Shown piece after piece: positions 1 through 11,070 of a stretch of DNA of 57,126 bases. Within the stretch, counting starts at the first letter, position 1. Each line of letters opens with the position of its first letter. Below the pieces are notes generated by a model. It was not told the DNA's origin, ran no database searches, and saw only the letters and a program-made list of their open reading frames with translations. The stretch is taken from positions 1 to 57,126 of the forward strand of contig RDEW01000122.1 in NCBI GenBank assembly GCA_011109175.1, given 5' to 3'. A program made the position numbers and the translations under genes. The stretch comes from Dicyema japonicum (taxonomy: Eukaryota > Dicyemida > Rhombozoa > Dicyemidae).

Positions 1-414
1 TAACTGGATAAAACCTATTCCAAATAATCGGGATTTTTTGACTTTTCTGAAAGGTAACTAAATATTCAGAGCATGGTGACCTCATTAGTTCATCCTGACT
101 TAAGGTAAGTCCAGACCTGTCACTAGATATCTTTTCGAAAAGATTGCAAGTGCAATTTCGTCTAAGCTGTGAGATACAGTGAGCGGACATGGTTCCGTGA
201 ACGTCTTACAATGACAATTGTTAACGAAAATATTCACAACCTTTGGTGCTAGTTACTGACCATCTCTTGCTTCGACGCCTTGCTCTCGTCCCACTTTTAG
301 ACAGTTTATTTTTCTAGTTTCCATTAAGAACTTGATAAAAGCAAGTAATTATATTTTAAACTCAGTAATTATATTTATACTCATCATATCCAAAATTATA
401 TTTAAAACTCACCT
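1..414. other. AT-rich intergenic DNA
   Basis: I see no gene. A 17-base string (tggttccgtgaacgtct) near 188-205 recurs near 18,583-18,600 but the flanks do not align well, so I do not call a repeat family. Confidence 0.4.
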
Positions 415-588
415 ATTTATTTATTTATTAACCCCGGCATCACCGAGAGAGAAAAACAAAAGAAATGTTAACTCGTTATGTGTTCCCTGTTCTCGCAGCC
501 AAACGTGCCATCAAAAGTGCGTCTCCATTGTTCCCACTTCCGAGCGGAAATGCCTTCTTTGTTCCTTGCAGGGGAAACTGATTTAAAA
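415..588 (-). mobile_element. LINE 3' end fragment (family B)
   Basis: On the minus strand this reads as the last about 30 codons of the LINE reverse transcriptase protein, ending ...LAARTGN-stop, which parallels ...VIARTGIT-stop in the copy at 14,980. It is followed by a short 3' UTR with the GC-rich hairpin CTCGGTGATGCCGGGG and a tail of TTAATAAATAAATAAAT. The copy is severely 5'-truncated. Identification rests on comparison with the other copies in this window. Confidence 0.65.
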
Positions 589-1589
589 CGCACTTCGAAC
601 TTTAATTTATTTTAATTTTAATTTTTTAAATTTAATTTATTAAACGATTTTATTTAACCAACACAAATTTATTCTTTTATTTAAAACTGCCATCCATCCA
701 AAGTGGACCCCGCCGACATTATCGACGTTGCGTTGCCTCTCATTTATTAAACAAATTTTAATTTTCATAAACTTCAAATTATGTGTCATGTGCCATTAAA
801 TTTAATAGAAAGCAATGAAAATTTAAACTGTCTAATTTTGTTAAAGAAATTAGAAGATAACTAGAAAAAGAGAATACTTGTAACAAGTTTTTCAAGTTTC
901 GAGGTTGGAGAGGGACGTATCCGGTTAGATTATTACATCTTTTAAGTCCTTTATTGTGTGAACTCCTTTATTGAATAGGGAAGAGAGTCCTTTTTGGATG
1001 CTAGCCAGACACTTTGTGTCTCCTGAGTTAAATGGATCCCATGACGCTCTACGGTACTAAAAAGGCAAAGAGCAGAACGGAAACCTTCGACCAAGTAAAT
1101 CCAATGCTAATATTACTAAGCTGGAATTAAATTTCAAAAAAGTATGCTTGCACTAGAAAGCTCTTTGTGGAAAATAGATTGGATCGTCCCATGCTCAGTT
1201 TATATTCGCTCATTCTTACCACTTAAATATCTACAGGCTGCATCCAACACTATATTCTAATCTAGTCCATTCACATATGCAAACCGAGGATCATTAGGAT
1301 CACCAGTGATCCTGAGAGACTGGATGGTTTCGAAATCGTATCTTGTAATGTGATTAGCCTGGCGATTTAAGTCGTTCAATACAAAAATTAATTTTACTAA
1401 TCAAAGTTATGTTTCCGATATAATGACAAAAATACCTGGGACCACACTGCAAGGAGAATACTTCGTCTCTTAACTTGATGCTTTCGGTGAATGTTTCTGA
1501 TTTTTTTCTACCCATATGCACTGAGAAAATACTGTGGAATTGGGTTTATTCTGTAGACAGCGTTTTCTCCGCGTTTCCAGAAAGATTGC
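589..1589. other. Intergenic AT-rich DNA with one short GC-rich repeat
   Basis: No supportable gene. The only marked feature is the GC-rich repeat at about 688-740, listed separately. A weak LINE-like signal may continue from the next element into 1,270-1,589 but cannot be read reliably. Confidence 0.3.
688..740 (+). repeat. Short GC-rich dispersed repeat, copy 1
   Basis: About 50 bp (CCATCCAAAG..CCCCGCCGAC..TTATCGACGTTG) nearly identical to 12,210-12,260. Its left half, CTGCCATCCATCCAAAGTGG, is also found reverse-complemented in the hAT element at 33,876-33,908. In one frame it reads PSKVDPADIIDVALPL, and the 12.2-kb copy reads PSKEYPADIIDVVLHL, so a coding origin is possible. Function unknown. 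Confidence 0.55.
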
Positions 1590-2000
1590 AATCGACTTAT
1601 GATCGGAAATATTTTAGCCGATTTGTCTCTTCACATTTGAGAGTTTTGTTTAAAGCGGTTGCGAGGCGGAGATCTATGCAGATAGATAATTTGTTGAGCT
1701 GTATATCTTTCGATTTCGATAAAGGGGATGAATATGATGTCTGATTGCATATGCCGCATAATTTCCGCTTGAGAGTAAATACTATCGATTTTCGAAAAGG
1801 AATGTAAATCTAATGTTTTGATGTAAATTGAATTTAAGATCTTTTTTGTTAGGAGTGTCATCGAAACAGAGTCGAAGGCTTTCTGTATATCGAAGACATC
1901 AGAACTGCTCGTAACTTCGTCTTCATGTTAAAGCTGTCTGTGATGAACTGGAGACAGATCCCAAATGAGTCGTTGTAGCCATTTTGGACTAGATTTGAAT
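1590..2000 (-). mobile_element. Decayed LINE reverse transcriptase fragment
   Basis: The minus strand contains DIQKAFDSV..TLLTKKI, matching the RT block VDITKAFDSVPRKLLTKKI of the LINE at 4,389. Just upstream, in a shifted frame, is QFITDSFN, matching LSQFIADGFN of the LINE at 30.4 kb. Stops and frameshifts show it is dead. This is the fingers/palm part of the RT. The catalytic YADD block cannot be read further along. Confidence 0.6.
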
Positions 2001-2275
2001 TATTCCAAGTCTGCGACTAACTAGCAAATATGTAGCGAGTTAGTGAGAGTCTTAAAGAAACACGAAAGATATATATAACTCCAAAGTCCCTTATCAATGT
2101 TTGAGACAAGGCGACAAATTACTAAAAGTATTCTTAAAAAAGCAGTGTTATTATGTAAGACGAATGAAGGAATTTGTTCTTAGCATTAAATGTGTGTGCC
2201 ACTTCCTTGCTAAACTACGACATAGGTGTTGTGATTTTGAGACAATAGAGTATGATGATATGGATGAAATGATCC

Positions 2276-2464
2276 GTGAGTATCAAGGAAAGCCATGTCC
2301 ATATGCTGGCACCCAATAAGAGACTGTATTTACCCCGTGATAAATTCGGCCATGGACTGTGTGGACTAGTCCAACTAAGTGATTGTATCCTTATGCAAAT
2401 GCACGACACCCTAGTAGCTGGGTCAAGTGTGTCTGCTAGAAAACACGTTATAATAACAACCTAG
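2276..2464 (+). mobile_element. Possible LINE C-terminal fragment (opposite strand, other family)
   Basis: The frame contains NKRLYLPRDKFGHGLCGL, which resembles the segment RLYxPRxxGGRGLxxL found after the RT domain of several animal non-LTR retrotransposons. About 60 codons are open. The flanks are not readable as RT, so this is a fragment if real. Known family pattern, inferred assignment. Confidence 0.4.
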
Positions 2465-2624
2465 AAAAAACGGGGAACTCACCTAAGCACTATCAGACCT
2501 TTTTTGTATACGAAGTATGGTGTTGATGACGGTTCTCTCGCCCTACATGTGAGTAATAAAATTGCATAGTATTCTGGAATCACTCGTGGATACCAGATGT
2601 GGCGTGTCAGACGGTTAAAGCTAC

Positions 2625-2830
2625 TGTTGATGAAATCATATCTTGAATGATAGCAGAGATCTCAGACTTAGATCTGAAAAGTGCAAGTTGTTAGTTTTTG
2701 GCTGCCTTAAGTGGTCTAATAATCTATTCCTATAGTGATTATCTATGTGATTCTCATAGGGGTCAGGGGGAAAATGAGTTACCTTGAAATGACTTTCAAA
2801 TCCAAGTGTAATTTCTTGGATCACGCCGCC
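2625..2830 (-). mobile_element. Possible LINE linker fragment between EN and RT
   Basis: The minus strand reads RSKSEISAIIQDMISS, similar in layout to RSIDEAAEIISAAIQKAD in the intact LINE at 31.3 kb, a region between endonuclease and RT. It lies on the same strand as the RT relic at 1,590-2,000 and upstream of it in element order, so both may be one decayed copy interrupted by the plus-strand fragment at 2,276. Confidence 0.35.
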
Positions 2831-4289
2831 ATCGTTATGAAGGGGACTGTGAAAAGGGTGGAACTCTTAGAACTTTTCAGCTGATCCGTGTTGTCTGAAT
2901 TAAAATGTTACGCCATTGTGATGCTTATGCTCATCTACATTGCGCACTTTTAGTATCATAGTGAGGAACGCGAAAAGTGTCTGAAAAATCTGAGAAAGAT
3001 CTGGAGGCGCGAGATTTAGTATTCTATAGGAATGTCTTACAAGGCGCTTTTTCCGGAAAAAAATTTAAAAACTTCAAGAATCCGCAGAAGGTGATCGAAA
3101 AAAATCCTGCGGAACTTCCGAAAACGCCGTCACAATAAACTTGTAAAAAACATTGCAATTGTCAGATAATAGACCATATTGTCATATTAAAAAAATATGT
3201 TATGATTTTTACCCACGTGAGCTGTCACCCATTGTTTCCATGTCTGGGAATTTGCATTAAAACAGAGAATAGATAAAGTTTAAAGTTTTTTGAAGTTTGC
3301 ATTGAAATCACCCCACTTGACAGGCGTTATATTTATCAAAAATTGAAAAAAACTCGAACTCTGATTATCTGGTGTCTGGTAGAGCTAGGGTTTAGACAAC
3401 TATGCGAACTCTGAAGGTGTAAGATGAGGGCAAGTGCGTACCCCAAAAAGTTTAGGAAAGTGGGGTTAAATTTTAAGAACTTGATCCTCACAGAAAAAGT
3501 GCTTGTTTTAAGTCAAAAACAGCAATTATAATAATTTGGTTTTAAATTAAATTAAAATTATTTCAAAGACTAAGAGTAACCAAACTAACTTCTCGATCCT
3601 GACTCGTTTTAGCATTCCAAAACTTGTCTCCAGGTAACGAAATTGTACCCCAGCAAAAAATAGTTGGATCCTCTTGATGCCGACCAGGCATTGATGATTT
3701 ATCAATTGTGATAATATCATCAGCATTCCAAAATCTGCATACTTAGTGAAGCCCGCCAGATTATTTGTTATTTGATAAACCATATCGTACGTTCCAAGTC
3801 AATAGTTCCAGTAATAGGGAGAACAGAACGTAATATCAGGGGATTAGAGTGTATCAGTAATTCGTCGATGAGTCCTTGTATTAGAGACTGGATTATTGAA
3901 AATGGTTGACCATCCAGGGAGTTTACAGTGAATTTTCCTCGACTCCTTATATTACAATGTTTTTATTTCTTCTAGTCTCGATATTTTTGAAATATTTGAC
4001 GGGGATCATGATCCTTTGGGAGAATGTAGACATTCATGGTGGTAAGCCGTTCTGCATGCTAGAAGACTCATAGAGATTTGGTCTAATGTTCCGTTTTCCT
4101 CCTAAGATACAATGGGAAATATCCGGGAATGACAATTTACAATGAAACCTCTTGAATCCGCCATTTTTATTGAAATGTAAATTTCCTTAGTGAATCCACC
4201 ACAATTTTCATTCGAAATTTCATAATTTTAAAACTAATTTTATTATTTATTCTCATGATTAAAAAATTTAATTATATTGTTGTTAGTGG
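2831..4289. other. Intergenic region without recognisable gene
   Basis: The only open frame of note is 3,547-3,783 (minus, 78 codons). An overlapping frame reads NADDIITIDKSS, reminiscent of the YADD block, but nothing beside it fits RT. I call no feature here. Confidence 0.35.
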
Positions 4290-5420
4290 GACAACCATTC
4301 GACGACAACACACCTTACAACCCTCACACAATTCATTGCGGAAGGATTTAACTCCCCCAAACCCCATCAGAGGACAGTACTTATATCCGTGGACATCACA
4401 AAAGCGTTCGACTCAGTCCCTAGGAAACTTCTAACAAAGAAAATATATGAAACCAACATCCATCCGAACCTGAAACTTTGGCTTGGAAACTTCCTAAATG
4501 GAAGACGAGCACAAGTGCTCTGCAACAACATCAAATCAAGATCTCGCTATTTCCCAAATGGAGTCCCTCAAGGCTCACCACTATCACCCCTACTCTTCAA
4601 TCTCTACATAAACGACATGCCACAAACCTGTAATGAAAACTGTCTAATCCTCTCATATGCCGACGATATCATTCTTGCCTCCAAGGACAGAAACATTCAA
4701 TCAGCGACTCAGTTGGCTCAACAAATGCTCGATAACTTGGAACTATGGCTCTCGAAGCGGAGACTTGACACATCAGCAGCAAAGTCCTTTGTCACACTGT
4801 TTACCACCTACAAGAGACAGCTCTGTATCGAACCAAAAGTCTTTATGAAGAACGAAGCTATCTCTATTAACAAAACACCGAAGATTCTGGGAGTAACCTT
4901 TGATCAGGGACTCACCTTTATCCGGCATGTTGAAAACAGAGTAACTTCTGCTCTGAAAAAATAAGAATTTTAAAAGTGCTCTCAAAAACACTTAGAGATC
5001 AAACTGGGATCCTTGCCACGATTTACAAACAATTATCCGACCAACGATGACGTATGCAAGTCCTTCATGGGCAATGCAAATGTCACGATCTTCCACATTG
5101 AAGTTATCTGCAATCGAGGAGACTGCAATGAGGTTAATTGGACCAGATCACAACATCCTATTGAAAATTTTTTAATTGAAATACAACGAAAACTATTAAA
5201 GGAGGCTGTTCTACCGAGCTGCCCTTTATTCCAAATACTATCGAATTATCTACAATCATACAGAAATTGTGAGCCGATGCCATGTCCTATGAGAAGAGCT
5301 GTTCAGGATTCTCGACCCCGCCGGACTCGTCCTCACCTTTGTCGGTCTGGGATCACTTAGTTAGATGAGAACTTTTATTTCTTTCTCTTTGACCCAGTGA
5401 TCCTGGGGTAATAATAATAA
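4290..5420 (+). mobile_element. 5'-truncated LINE copy (family A) with RT catalytic core
   Basis: Reads TTTHLTTLTQFIAEGFN, then VDITKAFDSV, then NGVPQGSPLSPLLFNLYIND, SYADDIILASK and ILGVTFDQGLTF: the standard RT blocks of a non-LTR retrotransposon, including the YADD active site. The main open frame is 4,389-4,964 (191 codons). It is frameshifted near 4,965 and the C-terminal part decays through 5,013-5,360, ending ...RSGIT-stop as other copies do. The 3' UTR carries the perfect hairpin CCCAG-tgatc-CTGGG at 5,393-5,407 and a (TAA)n tail. The endonuclease is absent: 5' truncation typical of target-primed reverse transcription. Confidence 0.85.
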
Positions 5421-5596
5421 ATAATAGTAGTGAAACGGAATTGCACAAAATTGAAAAATTTCGATTAGATATCATGAAATTTAAGCAACAAAAACAAAAT
5501 TTATTGGATTTCAGAATTTCTAATGTTTTGTTTTTAAACACAGATTAAAATAGAGTACTTTTCATATTAACCATCAAAGAAGCAACTATAATATTT

Positions 5597-5880
5597 TTAA
5601 CATTTTTTGTGTTTTTTAAGCACCTGTCTAAGAGATCGAAGGCAAACATGAAGCGATGCATAGGAAATGCATGGTTCAGTATATTGTGGCAGCCTGGACG
5701 TCTTGTCACTGTACACCCACGAGTTGATCGTTTTCCTCTCTCTGTATCGGAATCTCAGCCAAGAATAAATTGAAAAGTAGTGGGAATAGTAGTGCATCCT
5801 GTGGTACCCCATTGTGAAATAGCCAAGAAAGTGATCGAACGTTCCCATAAGTAACATCAACTCTTAATCATTCATTTTCC
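5597..5880 (-). mobile_element. LINE RT fragment, minus strand
   Basis: The minus strand gives VDVTYGNVRSLSWLFHNGVP followed by Q-D-A-L-L-F-P-L-L-F-N-L-F-L-A-E-I-P. This corresponds to the RT block NGVPQGSPLSPLLFNLF with several substitutions. A closely similar decayed stretch lies at about 14,465-14,560. Relic only. Confidence 0.6.
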
Positions 5881-6424
5881 CTCCCGAACCTGACAGAATT
5901 TCCCAGGTCCTATTTATGGGAGATTTGATAGGTTTCATCGTAATTCCAACTAGAGATCTTTGTCACGATTTTTGCAAACTATCACACATACCAACAAAAT
6001 TGCTTTCTGGGTGTTGAATTAGAGAGTTTTGTTTCCTGAGTTAGTAGAATGTTCACTTTATTGCTCAACCTTAATACTTCACTTTTGGTTTACACTCAAC
6101 TGCAACGAGGACAGGTTCTGTTAAAGCACAGTCTACAGATCAAGTGAGAAATGGACTTACCCCTATGTAATGATATGTCGGGGTAGGAAATAAATGGTTT
6201 TTTCCATGCCCATTGACACTGGACGCCGCCACATTAGAAGAAGCAATTGACGCCACGTTACAATTTCCAGAAAGTAGAAATTGGCTTGGTGATCATGAGG
6301 GGTAGCTCTTAATCTTCTATGTATGCCTGCAAATGTTAAAACATAACATCTTGTCTTGTATAAAATTTGTTTTGCAACAGATTTGAATAGACATACAAGA
6401 CGGTCTCTTGTGTCTACTTTATGT
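5881..6424. other. Intergenic DNA, nothing recognised
   Basis: No gene, RNA or repeat that I can support. It separates an RT relic from the large inverted repeat. Confidence 0.3.
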
Positions 6425-6690
6425 ATAGTGTCATACGTGGTGCTGCGTGGTTAATCGGTTAAAGTTTTCTGCTTGTTTGTCTCTTTCTCTTGTCTCTTTC
6501 TATTAGAGTGGTGTCATGTGATTCACCTTTCTAGGTGACGCCCATTTCCTGGCTGGCACAAAAAAGGATCATTTGCTCTCCCCCACTCCACTGGAGTGTT
6601 TTCCACAACTGCATGTGATGGACGTCTTACCTTTTATGCTGATTCTGGATGGATTCTGTTTATGTAGAAGTGGAAACTGGATGCACTTAA
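6425..6690 (+). repeat. SINE-like repeat copy 1, left arm of a large inverted repeat
   Basis: Begins GTGGTGCTGCGTGGTTAATC and has the polymerase III A-box-like string TGGTTAATCGG. The related copy at 13.6 kb shows a B-box-like GATCAACC at the equivalent site. The A-to-B distance (about 70 nt) is longer than in a tRNA, so a tRNA origin is only a suggestion. The arm pairs with 6,912-7,165 around a 220-bp spacer. The two arms share about 110 bp more with each other than with the third copy. Confidence 0.6.
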
Positions 6691-6911
6691 TTAGTTGTTT
6701 ACTTTAACTTCTTTTTCGGTGTATCCAAGGTTAATAAATAAAATTAAGTTTGAGTATTCTTATTTAGAGACTCAGAGGCGGCTCATTATCTCAACTTTTT
6801 TAACAGCACTTTTCGCGGGAGTCATAATACATATAAGAGTCATAATACACACTTTATTAAAATAAAGAACAGTTACGATAACTTATTAATTTTAAAGTAA
6901 ATAACCGTTCA
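6691..6911. other. Spacer of the inverted repeat
   Basis: AT-rich. A stretch at about 6,795-6,870 (TTTTCGCGGGAGTCATAATA...CACACTT) resembles 16,885-16,965 (TTTTCACGAGAGCCATAGTA...CACACTT), hinting at a further low-identity repeat family. Confidence 0.35.
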
Positions 6912-7165
6912 AGTGTATCCAGTTTCCACTTCTACAGAAACAAAGTCCATCAGGAATCAGCATAAAGAGCAAAAGACGTCTATTATTTGCAGTTGTAGGA
7001 AATCACTCCAGTGGAGTAGAGAAGAGCAAATGATTTTTTCTCGTGGCAGCCATCTAGACAGGTGGATCACATTAATCCACTCTAATAGCAAGGGAAAGAG
7101 GTGGAACAGACAAAACAAAACAGAAAACTTCAACCAATTAACCTCGTAGCATCACATGGTGCAAC
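6912..7165 (-). repeat. SINE-like repeat copy 2, right arm of the inverted repeat
   Basis: Reverse complement of the repeat at 6,425-6,690: the blocks GTAGAAGTGGAAACTGGAT, ATGCTGATTC, AGCAAATGATTTTTTC (as seen on plus) and AAACTTCAACCAATTAACC match. Open frame 6,913-7,149 lies inside the repeat and is not a gene. Confidence 0.6.
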
Positions 7166-7812
7166 GATGCTGATTTTATTTATTTAGCACCCAAGCTAAC
7201 TATCACGTGATCCTATGCGCTCCGCCTAAATTCTCATTCTTTCCCGGTACCCACACAAGCTCGTACAGGGCGGCTGACTGTATTTGCAGAGCCACCTTCC
7301 CGCATGCTGGAGTTTTGTTTACGATGATGATAACTAGCCGTTAATTCAACTTATGACATTTTTTAATTATATGATTATTTATGAAATAAAATTATAGCAA
7401 AAAAATATATAATATATATGAGAGCGCAGAGAAGAATATAAAAACCTTTTTAGTTGATTAAATATTGGGATGAAGCTCGATAAAATAACATAAATATAAA
7501 AATTTTTTACTAACTTAGCCTTAAACCTCTGTTTATAAGTTAAATAATCTCTGATTTTGTCAATTTTGTGTTAAAGTACTAAACTTGATTTCAAGATATT
7601 ACTAATTACTTTGATCTTCTCACCTTAAGGTTATTCATAATTGATAGTAGCTATTACATAGATTAAATATTGCATTATTATTGTATTGCACTAAGGGAGA
7701 TGGTTAATCCTTCAAAATTTAGTTCGGTTCTATTTTAAGAGTAATCCTTTGCAAGAGATCAGGTTACAGTCATTGACATAACAAATTAATATCAACAATC
7801 GATATTTAACGG
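7166..7812. other. AT-rich intergenic DNA
   Basis: A slightly GC-richer patch at 7,190-7,320 has no readable frame or match in the window. The rest is low-complexity AT sequence upstream of the orphan ORF. Confidence 0.3.
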
Positions 7813-8364
7813 ATGAACGCCGAATCGCGTTGTTTATATATTCGTTTCGCATTTATAAACATAATGACAAATCGTGCTTACTTTAATAGGTCGTCAAATC
7901 ATAAGAGAACTCAAATCAAAAACGTTTGCAGCCATTCATCTGTTAATACTACTCATATACATTCAACTTTGGGGTGGAATATTCGTAATGAGCCAATCCG
8001 TCGATCAGAAATTGAGCTTGAAAGAATGAGAATACTGCATAAAATATCAACGAACCAAGTAAACTCTAAAGAGCGCTCATCTAACTCCACTATATGTCCA
8101 CTTCTCAGTAATCGTCAAAATACAATGGAACACCTTATTTTTATACCGAATTCTGAAGATTCTGGTGTTGTTTCCCTCAAAGACGTCGCTAATTCACGAT
8201 TCTATGCAACTAGAAATCTTTCAAATGAAAAGTACCCGATTAAAATCATTATTAATGAACAGTTCAAGCGAAAATACGTACCAGGTTACATTAACAAAGA
8301 AAATTCAAGTAATTATATTCTTTGGGCTTTGATTCGTTATTTTTTGAAGCAAATAGTCCGTTAA
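7813..8364 (+). CDS. Hypothetical protein, 183 aa, orphan
   Basis: I do not recognise this protein. It is the longest uninterrupted frame outside the LINEs, starting MNAESRCLYIRFAFIN and ending ALIRYFLKQIVR. It is basic and Asn/Ser-rich, with no obvious signal peptide, no clear transmembrane helix, no zinc-finger spacing and no low-complexity run. A frame of 184 codons is unlikely but not impossible by chance in DNA this AT-rich. Neighbours are TE debris, so it could be a TE accessory protein or a real single-exon gene. There is no homology support, so the function is unknown. Confidence 0.4.
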   Translation: MNAESRCLYIRFAFINIMTNRAYFNRSSNHKRTQIKNVCSHSSVNTTHIHSTLGWNIRNEPIRRSEIELERMRILHKISTNQVNSKERSSNSTICPLLSNRQNTMEHLIFIPNSEDSGVVSLKDVANSRFYATRNLSNEKYPIKIIINEQFKRKYVPGYINKENSSNYILWALIRYFLKQIVR

Positions 8365-8879
8365 GAAAACGATTTGAGTAATTCTCAAATGCAGTTTTTA
8401 TTTTAAAGGCAATAGTTTAAATATTGTGCTTTAAAGTTTTGTTACTTTCTTTTTCAATTTAAATTTTTTGTTGATTTAATTTGTTCTAAAAATTGTATCG
8501 TATAGGAATACTGTATAAGTACTCACTTTTTGGAGAGACTCACTCTTCTATAGACTTAAACGATACTGATATTATGATACTTAATTTCTATATCTATAAG
8601 TGAAGCCTGATGACGACGTCACTCGTCACCAGAAGCATCGTAGATCTGTGGAATCCTTCAAAACATTCTGTTAAGTTTTCGAATGGTTACTAAAATAATT
8701 TGAATAATCTATTGATACATTATGAATTACAATTCATGTTTACAATTAATATTATTAATAATGAAAAATCATTCAAGTGTGTTAATTTTTTTATTTAAAA
8801 GTTATTAATGAGTATACATAGAATCGTGTTCACTATCATCCTATACGTAAAACTTCAGACATATAGATACAGGTTGGAG
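8365..8879. other. AT-rich intergenic DNA
   Basis: Nothing recognised. Confidence 0.3.
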
Positions 8880-9060
8880 TTATTTAGTTTTGCTTCCTTC
8901 GCTTTTTGCTCTTCTCGCGACCATGATTGAGATGGAAGGGGATCTATCTCCACTAACATGAAGAGCCTCATCCGATCCTCGATGAAAGGACCCTTGCGAG
9001 CACCTTACTTCCGTAATCAAATACGAAAATCACGGAGTCGAGATTCGAATAGGGATCAGT
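8880..9060 (-). other. Coding-like segment, unresolved
   Basis: The minus strand has a GC-richer patch with two competing open readings. One contains IEDRMRLFMLVEIDPLPSQS and then SREEQKAKEAKLNN. The other contains DSVIFVFDYGRS and SDEALHVSGDRSPS and appears if a 16-nt GTAAGG...AAG segment near 8,997-9,012 is removed. I recognise neither, and only one can be right. It may be a fragment of a gene. Confidence 0.25.
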
Positions 9061-10293
9061 AGGCAGTTAGCATGAAATTATTCCAAGAAGTATCCCATGC
9101 TATTCGTAAAGTGGTTTCTTTAAAATGACCACAAAAACCATCATTAGATATCTTCATTATGTTATTTGGAAAACATTCACCTCTCCTTACAATCTGTGAC
9201 CCACTCCGTTATCTACCAAAGTAAGCCTTTTGATCATCTTGAAGATGAAGTACTTTTGGTATTTCGAAATTTTGTCCCAGGCAGTAATAGCGACCTTAAT
9301 GGATTAAGACCTAGCAATTCAAAAGATCTTTCTATCTTATCTTTTGGAGATCTTTCTATCCTTCTTTTATAGCCTCTATCACTTTTTTACCAACCGGATT
9401 CTATCGAGTGGTCCACAAGAATTAATCCGTCACATCCTGTTCTCTGACAACATAGAGGCAAGTCTGTTCATCTTGCTGTTGAAATTTTTGCGGCCTTCGG
9501 ACACTTGTCCTCCACTTTATTTAAATAACTGATACTTCATCCCAGCCCACTCAAAAAACCTATGCAAACATTGCTAGCTATTCAAGTGGATTTCCCTCTA
9601 ACTTTTTTGTTTTTATAAAAAAGTATTTTGAATTATTGTTGCATCATCGTAAAATATTATATAACTATGTGCCATTTAGTTCAAGAACCGTCATAAATCA
9701 ATACTTATTATAAAACTAAACAACCACCGTTCGACGACACAATATAATCAACAACGTTTACAATATTTTAAAATAAGCCAAAAATATAACACTACTTGTT
9801 AAGCGTCAGCGACGACATATGTTGTTTCTAATAAATTTATTTGCGTTTACAAAACTTTCAAGGTGACAATTTGGGATAGGCTTACTCAAACTTAAAAGTG
9901 CCGCTTAACAGGTTAATTTACAAAAAAATATTATTAAGTTTATCACCCTTTTTAATAAGCTTTCTGAGTTTATTAATCATGTTTCGCTGTTCAAAACATT
10001 GTTCTCAATTTGTTTTTCAGCATAACAGGTGTTTTTTTGATAGTGATCCAGTATCACTGATGACTATTACCAAGTTTATTTTTCCTGAGTAATTTATAAA
10101 ACGCAATCTCTACCTCTAAAGTCAATTTCCAACGCTTAGGCTAAGAATTTGGTTTTGGAAAACGAACTTTTGTTGAATGAGATTAATTTCTTAATTTATT
10201 TTCAGTAGTTAAATATGTCGTATTTAAGAGTCGAAGATGTTTGAACCCATTAATTGGACTTATCTGTGATTTGTAGGGTTCAGTCTATAATAT
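9061..10293. other. Intergenic DNA with weak coding-like signal
   Basis: On the minus strand around 9,190-9,380 an open stretch reads IERSFELLGLNPLRSLLLPG, but it does not connect to any family I know. The plus-strand frames at 9,166-9,532 look accidental: they contain an imperfect duplication of gatctttctatc. From 9,541 on it is AT-rich with nothing to call. Confidence 0.3.
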
Positions 10294-10739
10294 TTAAATT
10301 GAATCTTTAGACGAATTTGAATTTATTATTGAATCATTTTTATCAAAGTTCTCATATTCCATTTTTTCATGCCTCACGTCCACTTTTTCAAAGACTTTTT
10401 TATCTGAATCTTCTGAATTTATTTCATTCAATTCGTCGCCACTGCTAATAAAAGCCTCAACTAAATTGAAGTTTTACTTAAAAAACATGTTGATTTGAAA
10501 TATTTGGATCGACTAGAACAGAACGGAAAGAATCTGAAACTAAACCAGTATTGTCTAAAATAACTTTCTAAAAAACATTAATTTTAATACATAAATTTCA
10601 GACTCATCGAGCGTCAACTTTATAAAGGAATAAACCTAGTAGTATCATTATAAATATTTACTTGATTGAGAGTATTTCGGTAACTACTAAATTCGTGAAG
10701 GTCAACTATAAATTGGATTATTACATCGTTTTTAGACAT
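10294..10739 (-). CDS. Possible small gene, unidentified, acidic C-terminus
   Basis: Reading from an ATG at 10,739: MSKNDVIIQFIVDLHEFSSY, continuing through TLDESEIY, then KVILDNTGLVSDSF, then an acidic tail SSGDELNEINSEDSDKK, to a stop at 10,294. A 23-nt GT...AG segment at 10,568-10,590 splits two of these blocks and its removal joins them in phase. A second candidate of about 26 nt lies near 10,468-10,493, but using it needs one extra base. A one-base shift near 10,620 is also needed. I recognise no family. The consistent amino-acid texture across several blocks argues for coding. The gene structure is inferred. Confidence 0.35.
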
Positions 10740-10944
10740 AACACAACAAGAAAGAATAATATTTTTGCGCAATATTTAATCTTTTAATTTAATAATTCTT
10801 ATTTCATTTGTTAGTTAAATATTTCTGAAGTCGAGTTGAATGTCATTTCGGGAATTATGTAGTTAAATGATATCAAATATTTTACATAAATTTTAGAAAG
10901 TAATTTTTTAATTCCCGAAATTTGAGCCGATTCCTTGTCTGATT

Positions 10945-11070
10945 AAAAGAGTTGTTCAGGATTCTCGACCTTATCGGACTCGTCCTCTCTCTTGTCGGTC
11001 TGGGATCATTTAGTTAGTTGAGAACTTTTATTCCTTTCTCTTTGACCCAGTGATCCGGGGTAATAATAAT
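10945..11070 (+). mobile_element. LINE 3' end fragment (family A)
   Basis: Nearly identical to 5,297-5,420: GTTCAGGATTCTCGACC, GTCGGTCTGGGATCA, then TTTGACCCAGTGATC-CGGGG and TAATAATAATT. Only about 40 codons of the protein end and the 3' UTR remain. The 3' hairpin is weakened (CCCAG / CGGGG). Confidence 0.75.

Noticed and set aside
188-205. 17-base string shared with about 18,583-18,600 as a repeat family
   Set aside because: Flanking sequences do not align convincingly, and one short match can occur by chance.
3547-3783. RT fragment suggested by NADDIITIDKSS
   Set aside because: Only this short string fits. The following residues do not match any RT block.
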